From contig NZ_PYBV01000012.1 of NCBI RefSeq assembly GCF_003205615.1, positions 33,810-97,809 of the forward strand: a DNA stretch of 64,000 bases. The letters run 5' to 3'. Made by a program: the position numbers and the translations under genes. This DNA is from Micromonospora arborensis (GTDB lineage: Bacteria > Actinomycetota > Actinomycetes > Mycobacteriales > Micromonosporaceae). This document shows, piece after piece, positions 26,455 to 35,389 of the stretch (position 1 is its first letter; each line of letters opens with the position of its first letter). The notes beneath the pieces are model-generated. The model made no database searches. It saw only the letters and a program-made list of their open reading frames with translations, and was not told where the DNA came from.

Positions 26455-27243
26455 GTGGTCTTCAAGCGGCTCATGAAGGCGATGGGGGTCGGTGGCCCGT
26501 CGGTGGAGACGGTGCTGGCCAACCCGAACTGCCGCCCGGGCGGCCAGCTGGAGGGCCGCATCCAGGTGATCGGCGGCGACCACCAGGTCGACATCGACCA
26601 CGTGACCCTCGGCCTGGTCACCCGGGTCGAGGTCGAGAGTGGCGACAACGACTACGACACCTCTCAGGAGTTCCACCGCCAGCAGGTCACCGGCGCCTTC
26701 CGGCTGGAGCCCGGGCAGCGCCACGACATCCCGTTCCGCTTCGCCGTGCCGTGGGAGACACCGGTCACCGAGCTGTACGGGCAACACCTGCACGGCATGA
26801 CGATGGGTCTGCGTACCGAGTTGGAGGTCGCCCGCGCGGTCGACAAGGGTGACCTGGACGCGGTGTCGGTGCATCCGCTGCCCGCGCAGGAACGACTGCT
26901 GGACGCGTTGCTGCGACTGGGTTTCCGGTTTGCCCGCGCCGACGTCGAGCGTGGGCACATCTATGGCGTACGGCAGACGTTGCCGTTCTATCAGGAGATC
27001 GAGTTCAGCCCGGCGCCGCAGTACGCCCGTTCGATCAACCAGTTGGAGGTCACCTTCATCGCCGGCGCGCAGCAGATGCAGGTGGTGCTGGAGGTCGACA
27101 AGCGGGGCGGAGTCTTCAGCGAGGGTCGGGACGCCTTCGGCCGGTTCACTGTGGACCACGCCACCGCCGACCGCACCGACTGGACCGCCGAACTCGACAA
27201 CTGGCTCCGCCAGTCCCTAACCCGCCGAGGCCTCTTCTCCTAA
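26455..27243 (+). CDS. spo0M: Sporulation-control protein Spo0M
   Basis: The 262-residue protein is an arrestin-like fold protein of the Spo0M family, which influences sporulation or cell cycle; in actinomycetes its role is largely unknown. The start [20 protein letters not shown] matches the family. GTG 26455 follows GGAGGA by 4 bases, and the upstream open frame is not needed. The stop is TAA, followed by C-rich DNA and then a palindrome, facing dtd. Confidence 0.9.
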   Translation: MVFKRLMKAMGVGGPSVETVLANPNCRPGGQLEGRIQVIGGDHQVDIDHVTLGLVTRVEVESGDNDYDTSQEFHRQQVTGAFRLEPGQRHDIPFRFAVPWETPVTELYGQHLHGMTMGLRTELEVARAVDKGDLDAVSVHPLPAQERLLDALLRLGFRFARADVERGHIYGVRQTLPFYQEIEFSPAPQYARSINQLEVTFIAGAQQMQVVLEVDKRGGVFSEGRDAFGRFTVDHATADRTDWTAELDNWLRQSLTRRGLFS

Positions 27244-27375
27244 CCCACCCCCACCCCCGCCCTTTCTGCGGTTGATCATGAGGTTATTGCCACGACACGC
27301 CGAGGTGGAGGGCGATAACTCCATGATCACCGAGGGCGGTGGGGGTGGGGGGAGGGGGGCGGGACTGGGGTGGGG
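27244..27375. terminator. Convergent terminator: palindrome (27273-27329) flanked by C-rich/G-rich tracts
   Basis: 19-base arms 27273-27291 and 27311-27329 pair with three mismatches. After the spo0M TAA comes a C-rich tract (27244-27262), and before the dtd TAA on the + strand is a G-rich tract (27333-27375), which is C-rich in the dtd transcript. Each transcript therefore reads C-rich DNA straight after its stop, as Rho-loading sites do, and then a hairpin. Confidence 0.65.
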
Positions 27376-27798
27376 TTAGAGGTCTAGGAGGAGGGTTTGG
27401 GGGCCTATGTTGGTGCTTTGGACCAGCATGTGGGCGCGGAAGCGGCCGGTCTCGACCTTGGCGCCCCGCTGGCGCAGCGCTTCGACTACCGCTGTGACAA
27501 GTGGTTCGGCGACCTCGGCGGGGGCGGCGGCGGTCCAGCTCGGGCGGCGGCCCTTGCGCGCGTCGCCGTAGAGGGTGAACTGGCTGACCACCAGGATCGG
27601 CGCGCCGGTGTCGGCGGCGGACCGTTCGCCGTCCAGGATGCGCAGCTCGTGCACCTTGCGGGCCATCGTCTGAGCAGTCTGCGCGGTGTCGGTGTGGGTC
27701 ACCCCGAGCAGCACCAGCAGGCCGTTCTCGATCGCACCGACCACCTCGCCGTCCACCGTCACGCTGGCCTGCCCGACGGTCTGCACCACCGCCCGCAT
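27376..27798 (-). CDS. dtd: D-aminoacyl-tRNA deacylase
   Basis: Dtd hydrolyses D-aminoacyl-tRNAs and Gly-tRNA(Ala) mischarges. The 140-residue length is standard. The active motif SQFTLYGD (residues about 73-80) and the Gly-cisPro motif in [12 protein letters not shown] are present. The second motif reads [10 protein letters not shown], where the usual form is GxFGAxMxV, a minor deviation. ATG 27798 gives the usual [15 protein letters not shown] start. Confidence 0.95.
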   Translation of the reverse strand: MRAVVQTVGQASVTVDGEVVGAIENGLLVLLGVTHTDTAQTAQTMARKVHELRILDGERSAADTGAPILVVSQFTLYGDARKGRRPSWTAAAPAEVAEPLVTAVVEALRQRGAKVETGRFRAHMLVQSTNIGPQTLLLDL

Positions 27799-27841
27799 CA
27801 GCGGATCGCCGGGGTGCCGCTGGCCCCGCCTGCCGCCCGCA

Positions 27842-29326
27842 TCAGGCGGTCACCGGCTCGATGAAGCCCCGCTCCACCAGGTGCGCCACGATCGGGCCCG
27901 CCGCCTCGGCCATCTCGTCGGGCTCGACGTCGTGGGCCGCCGCGAGCAGAGCGAGCTGGTCGCGCAACGGCAGCCGACCGTCGGCGCCACCGACCAGCGC
28001 CAGCACCAGCGGGTCGATCTCCTCGGTCCAGCGCAGGCCGTGCGGCATCGCGAGGACCTGCCGGTCCACCCCCCAGCCCTCGTCGCCCATGGTGGCCTCC
28101 TGCCGCAGCTGGAGCCCCTCGGCGGCCCGGTAGCGCTCGGCGAGCAACGTGTCGGTGTCGCGTACCCGCAGGAAGTCCTGGCGGTCGAACCAGGCGGCGA
28201 TCTGGTCGCCCAGCGGCGGCTGCACCCGCTGACGCAGATCCTCCACCCGGACCACCGGGTCGGCGTGCCCACTGCGGCGCAGGGACACGATGCCGAAGCC
28301 GATGCCCTCCACCTTGTGCGCGTCGAACCAGTCCAGCCAGGCGGCCATCCGCTGCGGGTCGGCGGTCTCGCCGACGTCGGTGAGCCACAGGTCGACGTAC
28401 GCCATCGGGTCGGCCACCTCGCGCTGGATCACCCAGGCGTCCAGGCCGGTCCCGGCGAACCAGCCGGCCACCCGCTCGTCCCACTCCTCACCGGCGACGT
28501 GCACCCAGTTCGCCAGGTACTGCATGGTGCCGCCCTCGCTGAGCAGGCCCGGAGCGGCGGCGGCCAGCTCGGCCCCGATCGCGTCGCCGACCCTGCCGGA
28601 GTCGCGGTAGACGTGCGTGGTGGTGCCTGGGCCGACCACGAACGGCGGGTTGCTCACCACCAGGTCGAACCGTCGGCCGGCCACCGGCGCGACCAGGTCG
28701 CCGCGCAGCAGCTCCCAGTCCTGGCCGTTGAGGGCGGCGGTGGTCGCGGCGAAGCGGAGCGCCCGCTCCGAAAGGTCCGTGGCGGTCACCGCGGCGGCGT
28801 GGGTGGCCAGGTGCAGGGCCTGAACGCCGGAACCGGTGCCCAGGTCCAGGGCGGTGCCGACCGGTCGGCGCATGGTCGCGCCGATCAGGGTCTGGGTGGC
28901 CCCGCCGACGCCGAGGACGTGCTCGGCCTGCAGCGGTCGACCCGGCCGGGCGCTGGCCGAGACGTCGGCGAGCACCCACCAGTCGTCGCCGTACGGCTCC
29001 AGGTCGATGCCGGCGCGCAGGCCCTCGCCGTACCGCTCGACCAGCCCGCCGGCCAGCGCCTCCCGCACGCTCAGCGGTGCCAGTGCGGCGGCTACCGCCG
29101 CCTCCGGCTCAATCTGGTCGCAGATGAACAGCCGGATCAGGGTGCCGAGCGGATCGCCGTCCTCGGTGGCGCGTAACGCTGCCCGGTAGTCGTTGCGGGC
29201 GACCGCGGCGGTGGCCTGCGCGCCCAGCCTCTCGGCGATGCCGTTGCTGGTGAACCCCGTCCGGGTCAGCGCGGTCCGCAGCGCGTCGACGCCGGCGGGG
29301 GAGAGCAACATGTCGTGTTCGTCCAC
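27842..29326 (-). CDS. SAM-dependent methyltransferase with NPPF motif (DUF7059-type N-terminus)
   Basis: The 494-residue protein has the SAM loop [13 protein letters not shown] and the catalytic-type tetrapeptide NPPF ([13 protein letters not shown]), which marks N-methyltransferases acting on glutamine, adenine or guanine amides. The first 130 residues are a helical domain typical of actinomycete members and the last 200 form a separate domain. Likely substrates are a release factor, a ribosomal protein or rRNA, but the sequence does not decide. The start is GTG 29326 with AGGA upstream. Confidence 0.85.
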   Translation of the reverse strand: MDEHDMLLSPAGVDALRTALTRTGFTSNGIAERLGAQATAAVARNDYRAALRATEDGDPLGTLIRLFICDQIEPEAAVAAALAPLSVREALAGGLVERYGEGLRAGIDLEPYGDDWWVLADVSASARPGRPLQAEHVLGVGGATQTLIGATMRRPVGTALDLGTGSGVQALHLATHAAAVTATDLSERALRFAATTAALNGQDWELLRGDLVAPVAGRRFDLVVSNPPFVVGPGTTTHVYRDSGRVGDAIGAELAAAAPGLLSEGGTMQYLANWVHVAGEEWDERVAGWFAGTGLDAWVIQREVADPMAYVDLWLTDVGETADPQRMAAWLDWFDAHKVEGIGFGIVSLRRSGHADPVVRVEDLRQRVQPPLGDQIAAWFDRQDFLRVRDTDTLLAERYRAAEGLQLRQEATMGDEGWGVDRQVLAMPHGLRWTEEIDPLVLALVGGADGRLPLRDQLALLAAAHDVEPDEMAEAAGPIVAHLVERGFIEPVTA

Positions 29327-29366
29327 GCCGTTATCCTGCCACCGGGCGGGACGCCTGGTCAGATGC

Positions 29367-29873
29367 CTACCGCAGGCTCTTGGCCAGCGCCAGGTCGTCG
29401 ACGTACTCGCCGTCGATCAGGAATTCGGCGACGTGCCGGCCCTCGACGACGTAGCCGTGGCGTTCGTAGAGCCGCTGGGCGGGCAGGTTGCTGCCGAGCA
29501 CGCGAAGACTCAGCTTCGTGGCGCCCTGCTCGAGCGCGACCTGTTCCGCCGCGGCCAGCAGCGCCGAGGCGATGCCGAGCCGACGGGCCTGTGCGCTGAC
29601 GACGAGGCTCCAGAGCGCGTACACGTGTGCCGCCTCGGAGAACGGCAGCTTGGGTTCGACGCTCACGTAGCCGACGATGGCGCCGTCCCGCTCGGCGACG
29701 AGGTGCGTCTCCGGCTTCCGCCGGCCGGTGAAGTAGGTGGACATCTCCTCGCTGTGCATCGAGGGGAAGCCGGACCCGGCGGTCCACGAGGTGCGATTGA
29801 GGGCGAGCAGTGCCGCGTCGTCAGTGGGGGCCGCCGGCCGGATGGCGGGCGAGCGGGTGGTCCCGTTGATCAT
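29367..29873 (-). CDS. GNAT family N-acetyltransferase
   Basis: The 168-residue protein has the GNAT acetyl-CoA loop (VVSAQARRLGIASALLAAAE, Q-x-x-R-x-x-G) and the C-terminal YERHGYVVEGR. Its ATG overlaps the stop of the upstream HTH regulator by four bases (ATGA), so the two are translationally coupled and the regulator probably controls both. Substrate unknown. Confidence 0.9.
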   Translation of the reverse strand: MINGTTRSPAIRPAAPTDDAALLALNRTSWTAGSGFPSMHSEEMSTYFTGRRKPETHLVAERDGAIVGYVSVEPKLPFSEAAHVYALWSLVVSAQARRLGIASALLAAAEQVALEQGATKLSLRVLGSNLPAQRLYERHGYVVEGRHVAEFLIDGEYVDDLALAKSLR

Positions 29874-30451
29874 TTGGGTTCGTCCCCTGGTGCTGAGGCT
29901 TCGATGGTGGAGTCCGTGGGTGCCGATGGCCGCGGGTCCTGTGGGCGGAAGAAGGCGACCGCCAGGGTGGCGGCGGCTTCCTGCGGCTGTGCGCTGTCGC
30001 CCAGTTCGTCGAGGAGGGCGGCCAGTCGGGCGGTGAACTCGTCGAACCGCTCCGCGCTGACGCGTGCGTGCTGCAGGCGTACGTAGCGGGGGGTGTTCGG
30101 TGCGGCCGCTTCCAGGTCCGCCACGGCGTGCCGCATGAGTACGTCGGTCTGCGTTGGCGCGGGCAGGACGATCTGGCGGGCGGCATGGGCGTAGTACCGC
30201 TCGGTCACGCCGCGAACCTTGCGGGTGCTGACCACCCGGATCAGGCCGGCCCGTTCCAACAACCGGATGTGGTAGCTCGAACTGCCCTTGAGGAGGTTGA
30301 GCTGGTTGGCGACCTGGCTGATGGTGGCCGGGCCGTCGCGCAGCACACCCAGGATGCGGTGCCGCACGAGGCTGCTGACGGCCCGGAGCTGCTCCTCGGT
30401 GGTGACGTGCACCTCATCGGCGGGTGGTTCCGCGGGCGGGGTGTCGACCAT
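29870..30451 (-). CDS. ArsR-like winged-helix regulator
   Basis: The 193-residue protein has a winged helix (SSLVRHRILGVLRDGPATIS, QVANQLNLLKGSSSYHIRLL) and a second helical domain with an RYYAHAARQI segment, as in helix-turn-helix proteins that control their own operon. ATG 30451 is the first start after two direct repeats that may be its operator. The frame open further upstream shows no ribosome site. The downstream GNAT gene is coupled. Confidence 0.88.
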   Translation of the reverse strand: MVDTPPAEPPADEVHVTTEEQLRAVSSLVRHRILGVLRDGPATISQVANQLNLLKGSSSYHIRLLERAGLIRVVSTRKVRGVTERYYAHAARQIVLPAPTQTDVLMRHAVADLEAAAPNTPRYVRLQHARVSAERFDEFTARLAALLDELGDSAQPQEAAATLAVAFFRPQDPRPSAPTDSTIEASAPGDEPK

Positions 30452-30461
30452 GGCAGCAATG

Positions 30462-30490
30462 GTCAAGCTTCCTTGATCATTAGTCAAGCT
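30462..30490. promoter_or_regulatory. Direct repeats GTCAAGCT, possible operator
   Basis: GTCAAGCT occurs at 30462-30469 and 30483-30490, 21 bases apart (two helical turns), just upstream of the HTH-GNAT operon start. The bases between include TTGATCA. This is a plausible autoregulatory site. Confidence 0.45.
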
Positions 30491-30569
30491 GGGGTTGGGG
30501 AGTGCTGGCCGGGGTGTCACCGCCGATGGTCGTCGTGTCTGTCCTCGCGGGCAGGGCAAGATGGCAGGT

Positions 30570-31148
30570 ATGACGCTTGTCCTGCCCATCGACCCGGAGG
30601 CCAACCGGCTGCTGGAGCGCAGCCCGCTGGCACTGCTCCTCGGCATGGTTCTCGACCAGCAGGTGCCGATGGAGAAGGCGTTCTCCTCGCCGTACGTGCT
30701 GGTGCAGCGGCTCGGCCATGAGCTGGACGCGGCGGAGCTGGCCGGGTACGACCCGGAGGCACTGATCGCGCTCTTCGCCCAGCCGCCCGCGCTGCACCGG
30801 TTTCCGAAGGCGATGGCGGCCCGGGTGCAGGAGGTCTGCCAGGTCCTGGTGGATCGCTACGACGGCGATGCGGCGTTGCTCTGGTCCGACGTCGCCGACG
30901 GGCCGGAGCTGCTGCGCCGGGTCTCCGCGCTGCCCGGCTTCGGCAAGCAGAAGGCGCAGATCTTCGTGGCCCTGCTCGGCAAGCGCTTCGGGGTGACCCC
31001 GCAGGACTGGCGGGAGGCGGCCGGCGGTTACGGCGACCCCGGCGCGTACCGGTCGGTGGCCGACGTCACCGACGCCGACTCGTTGCGCCGGGTGCGGGAG
31101 TTCAAGCAGCAGGCGAAGGCGGCAGCCAAGGCCAAGGCCGCCGGCTGA
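30570..31148 (+). CDS. HhH-GPD type DNA glycosylase-like protein
   Basis: The 192-residue protein has the helix-hairpin-helix LPGFGKQKAQIFVALLGKRFG, typical of the HhH-GPD base-excision group, and an N-terminal VLDQQVPMEKAF as in the MagIII/Ogg-like family. The catalytic Asp usually lies about 20 residues after the hairpin; I do not see a clear one, so glycosylase activity is uncertain. The C-terminal tail is Lys/Ala-rich. ATG 30561 is an alternative start. Confidence 0.75.
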   Translation: MTLVLPIDPEANRLLERSPLALLLGMVLDQQVPMEKAFSSPYVLVQRLGHELDAAELAGYDPEALIALFAQPPALHRFPKAMAARVQEVCQVLVDRYDGDAALLWSDVADGPELLRRVSALPGFGKQKAQIFVALLGKRFGVTPQDWREAAGGYGDPGAYRSVADVTDADSLRRVREFKQQAKAAAKAKAAG

Positions 31149-31157
31149 GCTGGCCGT

Positions 31158-31469
31158 TCAGGCGGCGGTGGGGTGCGCCAGCGAGGCCAGTGCGCGTCGG
31201 ACGTCGGCGAGTGACACGGTCGCCGAGTCGTCCAGGTCGGCCAGGCCGGCCTCGATCCACTGGCGCATGAGCGTGGTGACCCCGATGCCCCGGGCGTCGG
31301 CGGCGGCCCGCACCCGCTCGTAGGTCTCCAGCGGCAGCCGGACCGACCGGCTCACCATCGGCACGTCGGTGTCGGGGGTGGGGAGATCCACCGCGGGGCT
31401 CTCATCGATCAGCTCGGCGATCCGGTCGTCGCCGCTGTGGAACTGCTTGGTCGCGTCGTTACGGTGCAT
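31158..31469 (-). CDS. BrnA-like ribbon-helix-helix antitoxin
   Basis: The 103-residue protein has a C-terminal ribbon-helix-helix (SRSVRLPLETYERVRAAADA, GVTTLMRQWIEAGLAD) typical of CopG/BrnA-like antitoxins, and an acidic N-terminus. It starts 2 bases after the stop of the upstream BrnT-like gene; toxin-first order is typical of brnTA. It would bind its own promoter and neutralise the toxin. Confidence 0.75.
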   Translation of the reverse strand: MHRNDATKQFHSGDDRIAELIDESPAVDLPTPDTDVPMVSRSVRLPLETYERVRAAADARGIGVTTLMRQWIEAGLADLDDSATVSLADVRRALASLAHPTAA

Positions 31470-31471
31470 CG

Positions 31472-31771
31472 TCACGGCCTCCTGATCTCCCGAGATCTCC
31501 GCACGGCCTCGTCGTAGCGCTTGGACTCGATGTCGCTCAGCTCGCGGGCGGAGAGGATGTCCCAGTCGTTGTCGGTGCCATCGGCCTCGGCGAGCAGCAC
31601 CGCCAAGCGGCGGCCCCGACGCGCGGCGGCGTAGACCACCATCACGTCGTCGCCCAGATGGCGGATGACCCGTCGGGCGCTGTGCAGCGCCTCCCAGACT
31701 TCCCCGGGCGTGACGTCGTAGACCCTCAGGTTGGCCAACGCCTCGTCGGTGAAGCTGAACCTGCTGCCCAC
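31472..31771 (-). CDS. BrnT-like toxin
   Basis: The 99-residue protein has the shape of a BrnT RelE-fold RNase: an N-terminal RFSFTDEALANLRVYDV segment, RRVIRHLGDDVMVVYAAARRGRRLAVLLAEA, and a C-terminal DWDILSARELSDIESKRYDEA that parallels the BrnT ISARxAxxxERRxYE pattern. The identification is by pattern, not database match. It is followed by an RHH antitoxin. Confidence 0.65.
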   Translation of the reverse strand: MGSRFSFTDEALANLRVYDVTPGEVWEALHSARRVIRHLGDDVMVVYAAARRGRRLAVLLAEADGTDNDWDILSARELSDIESKRYDEAVRRSREIRRP

Positions 31772-31875
31772 GCCGCGGAGCGTACCACGCGCGTAACACG
31801 CAGTGGGATGAGTCGAATTTCGCTGATCACGGCCGAGCGGTGACAGGATGAGGCGTAACCCCCTCGAGGAGGTCC

Positions 31876-32235
31876 ATGGTGAAGCGTCAGGCGTACCAGC
31901 CGATACTGATCACCGACGCCTCGCGCAGCCAGGACGATCAGCTCAACAGTCGCCAGCGCCGTTATGTCCTGATGATGGGCATCCGAGTGTTGTGCATCAT
32001 CGTCGGCGCGATCCTGGTCGGTGCGAACGCCCCACTGCTCTGGCTCTGGCTGCCGCTGTGCGGCCTCGGCATGGTGCTCATCCCCTGGCTGGCCGTGCTG
32101 CTGGCCAACGACCGGCCGCCGAAAGAAGAGCACCGGCTGGCCAACCGGTTCCACCCCCGCCAGCAGGACGACACCCCGCCGATGAGCCTCACCGCCGACG
32201 AGCGCCCACACAAGGTCATCGACGTCGAACCCTGA
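31876..32235 (+). CDS. DUF3099 membrane protein
   Basis: The 119-residue protein starts with the family text QPILITDASRSQDDQ and has two membrane helices (about residues 34-52 and 54-76). The function is unknown. ATG 31876 has GAGGAGGTCC upstream. The stop lies in the left arm of the hairpin that terminates the gene. Confidence 0.85.
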   Translation: MVKRQAYQPILITDASRSQDDQLNSRQRRYVLMMGIRVLCIIVGAILVGANAPLLWLWLPLCGLGMVLIPWLAVLLANDRPPKEEHRLANRFHPRQQDDTPPMSLTADERPHKVIDVEP

Positions 32236-32260
32236 CCCGCGAGCGGGCCAGGGTTCGACG
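32223..32260 (+). terminator. Hairpin terminator after DUF3099 gene
   Basis: CGTCGAACCCTG (32223-32234) pairs perfectly with CAGGGTTCGACG (32249-32260) and an inner CCCGC/GCGGG stem lies between. The stop of DUF3099 is inside the left arm. Confidence 0.75.
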
Positions 32261-32269
32261 GTCGAGCCC

Positions 32270-32387
32270 GTGCGCCGACGGTTACGGCTGTGGCCGTGCG
32301 CCGACAGTTACGGCTGTGGCCGTGCGCCGACGGTTACGGCTGTGGCCGTGCGCCGACGGTTACGGCTGTGGTCGTGCGCCGACGGTG
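32270..32387. repeat. 26-bp tandem repeat, 4.5 copies
   Basis: The 26-base unit GTGCGCCGACGGTTACGGCT + GTGGCC begins at 32270 and recurs at 32296, 32322 and 32348 with single-base changes, with a half copy at 32374. It lies between the convergent DUF3099 and PsuK-like genes. The last one and a half units encode the end of the PfkB kinase, whose stop is in unit 4. Confidence 0.85.
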
Positions 32388-33259
32388 GAGACGGCCAGCG
32401 CCCCCAGGTCGGTGGCGCGGTTCAGCGCCGCGGTCGGGCTGGCGCCGGCGAGCCAGGCGGTGAGCAGACCGGCCGCGAAGGCGTCGCCCGCCCCGGTGAC
32501 ATCCATCACCGCCACCCGCCGGGCCGGAGCCACGCAGACCGTCGCGCTGCGGTCGACCCAGACGGCGCCGGCCGCGCCGCGCTTGACGACGACCCGCCGA
32601 GCCGTCGCCGACAGCGCCCGCCCCTGCGCCGCCGGGTCCAGCCCGCCAGCCAGCACCGTGGCCTCGTCCGCGTTGACCAGCAGCAGGTCGATGTCGCGTA
32701 CCCAGGTCAGGAACGCCGCCGCGCCCACCCGCCGCAGCGGGACCGCGGAGGCCGCGTCGACACTGGTGGTGAGCCCGCGCTCGCGGGCGGCGGCCAACGC
32801 CCGCAGCCCCGCGTCGCGCGACCCGGCGTCCAGCAGGGTGTACGCGGACAGGTGCAGGTGCCCAGCGTCGGGCACCGCCGCGAGGGCCCGTTCGACGTGC
32901 GCGCCACTCAGCAGCAGGTTCGCGCCCCGCTGGCTGACCATGGTGCGCTCGTCGTCGGCGGCCAACACGATCACCGTGCCGGTCGGGTGGCCCTCGACTC
33001 GCTCGACTGCGCAGTCGACGCCCGCCCGGTCCAGTTCGGCCACCCGGTCGCGCCCCGCGTCGTCGGCACCGACGGCGCCAACCAGCGTGACGTCCACCCG
33101 CTGAGCGGCGACCCAGGCCGCGGTGTTGGCTGCCTGACCGCCGCCGCCGAAACTGATCTCGGCCGCCGTGTCCGAGCCGGCCGCGAGCGGCCCGGACAGC
33201 ACGGCGACCACGTCCGTGATCACGTCCCCGACGACGACCACCCGGGCCGGTCGGGTCAT
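32360..33259 (-). CDS. psuK: PfkB-family kinase, PsuK-like pseudouridine kinase
   Basis: The 299-residue protein is a PfkB ribokinase-family enzyme: [15 protein letters not shown] near residue 38 (substrate site) and [14 protein letters not shown] near residue 254 (ATP/anion hole and catalytic Asp). The next gene, psuG, starts with a four-base overlap (ATGA), so this is probably pseudouridine kinase producing pseudouridine 5'-phosphate, although other nucleosides or sugars are possible. Its last codons run into a 26-bp tandem repeat. Confidence 0.82.
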   Translation of the reverse strand: MTRPARVVVVGDVITDVVAVLSGPLAAGSDTAAEISFGGGGQAANTAAWVAAQRVDVTLVGAVGADDAGRDRVAELDRAGVDCAVERVEGHPTGTVIVLAADDERTMVSQRGANLLLSGAHVERALAAVPDAGHLHLSAYTLLDAGSRDAGLRALAAARERGLTTSVDAASAVPLRRVGAAAFLTWVRDIDLLLVNADEATVLAGGLDPAAQGRALSATARRVVVKRGAAGAVWVDRSATVCVAPARRVAVMDVTGAGDAFAAGLLTAWLAGASPTAALNRATDLGALAVSTVGARPQP

Positions 33260-34191
33260 ACGGCGACGGCGGTGTTGCGGGCCGCCGCGGCGACCGCGAT
33301 CCGCGCGGCCAGGTCGGCGTTGCGCAGGATGATCCGGACGTTCACGGCCAGGCTCGCGCCCTCGGTGGCCGAGTGGAAGTGCGCGAGCAGGTACGGCGTC
33401 ACGGCCTTCCCGGTCACCCCGTCCCGCTCCAGCAGGGCCAGGCCGTCGGCGAGCGTCCGGTCGTGCAACTCCGGGTCGAGCTGCTCGTCGACTGGCAGCG
33501 GGTTGGCGACGAGCAGCCCGCCGGTGTGCACGGCGTGCTCATCCCGGGCGGCGACCACCGCGGCGACCTGCTCCGGCGAGTCCACCGACCAGTCCAGGTC
33601 GAAGCCGGCGTCGGTGAGGTAGAAGCCGGGGAACCGGCGGGTGCGGTAACCGACCACGGCGACCCCGAGGGTCTCCAGGCGTTCCAGCGTGGCGCCCACG
33701 TCGAGGATCGACTTGACCCCGGCGCAGACCACCGTGATCGGGGTCTGGGCCAGGGTGACCAGATCCGCTGACTCGTCGAAGGTGTGCGCGGCCTCCCGGT
33801 GCACCCCGCCCAGGCCGCCGGTGGCGAACACCCCGATGCCGGCCGCGGCGGCCACCGCGCTGGTCGCGGCCACGGTGGTGGCGCCGTCCGCACCGGTCGC
33901 CGCCGCCACCGCGAGGTCGCGGACGGAGAGCTTGGTCACGCCGTCGACCGTGGCGAGCCGGGTCAGTTGCGCGTCGTCCAGGCCGACCACCAGTTCGCCG
34001 CGGATCATGCCGATCGTCGCCGGGACCGCCCCGGCGCTCCGGACCGTCTGCTCGATTTCCCTGGCCACCCGCAGGTTCTCCGGTCGGGGCAGACCGTGCG
34101 AGACGATGGTGCTCTCCAGGGCGACGACGGGCCGGCCGTCGCGCAGGGCTTCGGCCACCTCGGTGCCGTAGCTGATGCGAAAGTCAGTCAC
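33256..34191 (-). CDS. psuG: Pseudouridine-5'-phosphate glycosidase
   Basis: PsuG cleaves pseudouridine 5'-phosphate to ribose 5-phosphate and uracil. The 311-residue protein has the family text [46 protein letters not shown] and [10 protein letters not shown], which includes the catalytic Lys, and [16 protein letters not shown] 34191 lies 6 bases after TACGGT (34198-34203, minus strand), which looks like a leaderless -10 element. Overlaps the kinase gene. Confidence 0.93.
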   Translation of the reverse strand: MTDFRISYGTEVAEALRDGRPVVALESTIVSHGLPRPENLRVAREIEQTVRSAGAVPATIGMIRGELVVGLDDAQLTRLATVDGVTKLSVRDLAVAAATGADGATTVAATSAVAAAAGIGVFATGGLGGVHREAAHTFDESADLVTLAQTPITVVCAGVKSILDVGATLERLETLGVAVVGYRTRRFPGFYLTDAGFDLDWSVDSPEQVAAVVAARDEHAVHTGGLLVANPLPVDEQLDPELHDRTLADGLALLERDGVTGKAVTPYLLAHFHSATEGASLAVNVRIILRNADLAARIAVAAAARNTAVAV

Positions 34192-34197
34192 ACGGGC

Positions 34198-34203
34198 ACC
34201 GTA
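34198..34203 (-). promoter_or_regulatory. TACGGT -10 box, leaderless psuG start
   Basis: On the minus strand TACGGT ends 6 bases before GTG 34191, the spacing expected for a leaderless transcript. Confidence 0.4.
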
Positions 34204-34279
34204 CGGGGTCGGCCCCCAACCGGGCTCAAGTGGACCCGGCCGTGATGACCTGCCAAACTTGACGGTTGGAGGTGCAGAC

Positions 34280-34498
34280 GTGAGCACAGAGGTTCTCGAG
34301 CGTCCGGAGCTGAAGGACGCCGACACCGGTCCTGAGATGTTCCACTACGTCCGCAAGGAGAAGATCGCGGAGAGTGCCGTCATGGGCACCTTCGTCGTCG
34401 CGCTCTGCGGCGAGACCTTCCCGGTCACCAAGGCAGCCAAGCCCGGTTCGCCGGTCTGCCCCAAGTGCAAGGAGATCTACGACTCGTACCGCGAGTGA
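34280..34498 (+). CDS. DUF3039 protein
   Basis: The 72-residue protein matches the DUF3039 pattern: [24 protein letters not shown] and a C-terminal [15 protein letters not shown] with CxxC, probably zinc-binding. GTG 34280 follows GGAGG. It is highly conserved in actinobacteria with unknown function. Confidence 0.85.
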   Translation: MSTEVLERPELKDADTGPEMFHYVRKEKIAESAVMGTFVVALCGETFPVTKAAKPGSPVCPKCKEIYDSYRE

Positions 34499-34526
34499 AC
34501 CTCGGCCGGCGTCCCGGCCGGCGACG

Positions 34527-34532
34527 TAGCCT
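34527..34532 (+). promoter_or_regulatory. TAGCCT -10 box, leaderless TRIC gene start
   Basis: TAGCCT ends 6 bases before GTG 34539. Confidence 0.4.
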
Positions 34533-34538
34533 GCGGCG

Positions 34539-35201
34539 GTGACCACCTCCACCGCCCTGCTGCTCGCCGATCTGACCGGGGTCGCGGTGTTCGCCGCATC
34601 CGGTGCCTCGGCGGCGGTGGCCAAGCGGCTGGACCTGTTCGGTGTCGCGTTCGTCGGCTTCGTGGCCGCTCTCGGCGGTGGGATCTTCCGGGACCTGGTC
34701 ATCGACGAGGTGCCGCCGCTGGCCTTCGCCGACTGGCGCTACGCGGCCACCGCCGCGATCACCGCGCTCGCCGTCTTCTGGTTGCACCCGCAACTGGCCC
34801 GACTGCGCACCACCGTCCTGGTGCTGGACGCGGCGGGCCTGGCCCTGTTCACGGTGACCGGCACGCTCAAGGCACTCGACGCGCGGGTGCCCGCGGTCGG
34901 CGCCTGCCTGATCGGCATGCTCACCGCGATCGGCGGTGGGCTCGGCCGAGACCTGCTCACCGCCGAGATCCCGGTGGTGCTGCGCCGGGAGATCTACGCG
35001 CTGGCCGCGCTGGCCGGCTCCGTCACGGTGGCGCTGCTGTACGTCACCGGGCAGACCGGTCCCGCACCGCTCACCGCCGCCGCCGTCCTGGTCTTCGGGC
35101 TGCGCCTGATCGCACTGCGTCGACGCTGGTCCGCCCCGGTGGCCATGCTGCGCCCGCCGCGCTCGGACGGGGCCGACCCCCGCACCGACCGGGAGTGGTG
35201 A
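34539..35201 (+). CDS. TRIC cation channel family (YicG/UPF0126-like) membrane protein
   Basis: The 220-residue protein has seven predicted helices in two repeats, each with a glycine-rich GGGxxRD element (LGGGIFRDLVIDEVPP, IGGGLGRDLLTAEIP). This defines the bacterial TRIC-like homotrimeric cation channel family. It probably conducts K+ or other monovalent cations. GTG 34539 is preceded by a TAGCCT -10 element, suggesting a leaderless mRNA. Confidence 0.9.
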   Translation: MTTSTALLLADLTGVAVFAASGASAAVAKRLDLFGVAFVGFVAALGGGIFRDLVIDEVPPLAFADWRYAATAAITALAVFWLHPQLARLRTTVLVLDAAGLALFTVTGTLKALDARVPAVGACLIGMLTAIGGGLGRDLLTAEIPVVLRREIYALAALAGSVTVALLYVTGQTGPAPLTAAAVLVFGLRLIALRRRWSAPVAMLRPPRSDGADPRTDREW

Positions 35202-35389
35202 AGCAGTCGTCCGGCCCTTCGACCGGGTCGGGATTGTGACCAGCGTGGCGTCGCCTGGGCCGTGGGGCCCGCGCTGGTTATGCTGAGTCGGCCTTCGCGG
35301 CAGCTTCTGCGCGGAGGCGTTTTCATGGGCGGCGGGACTCGTGGCCCTCGCCCGGGGTCCGCCATCGTGCGGTCGGAGAGGAGCTTCGC

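Noticed and set aside
32236..33622. Long plus-strand frames across the tandem repeat and PfkB gene
   Set aside because: They are antisense shadows of psuK/psuG extended by the in-frame 26-bp repeat.
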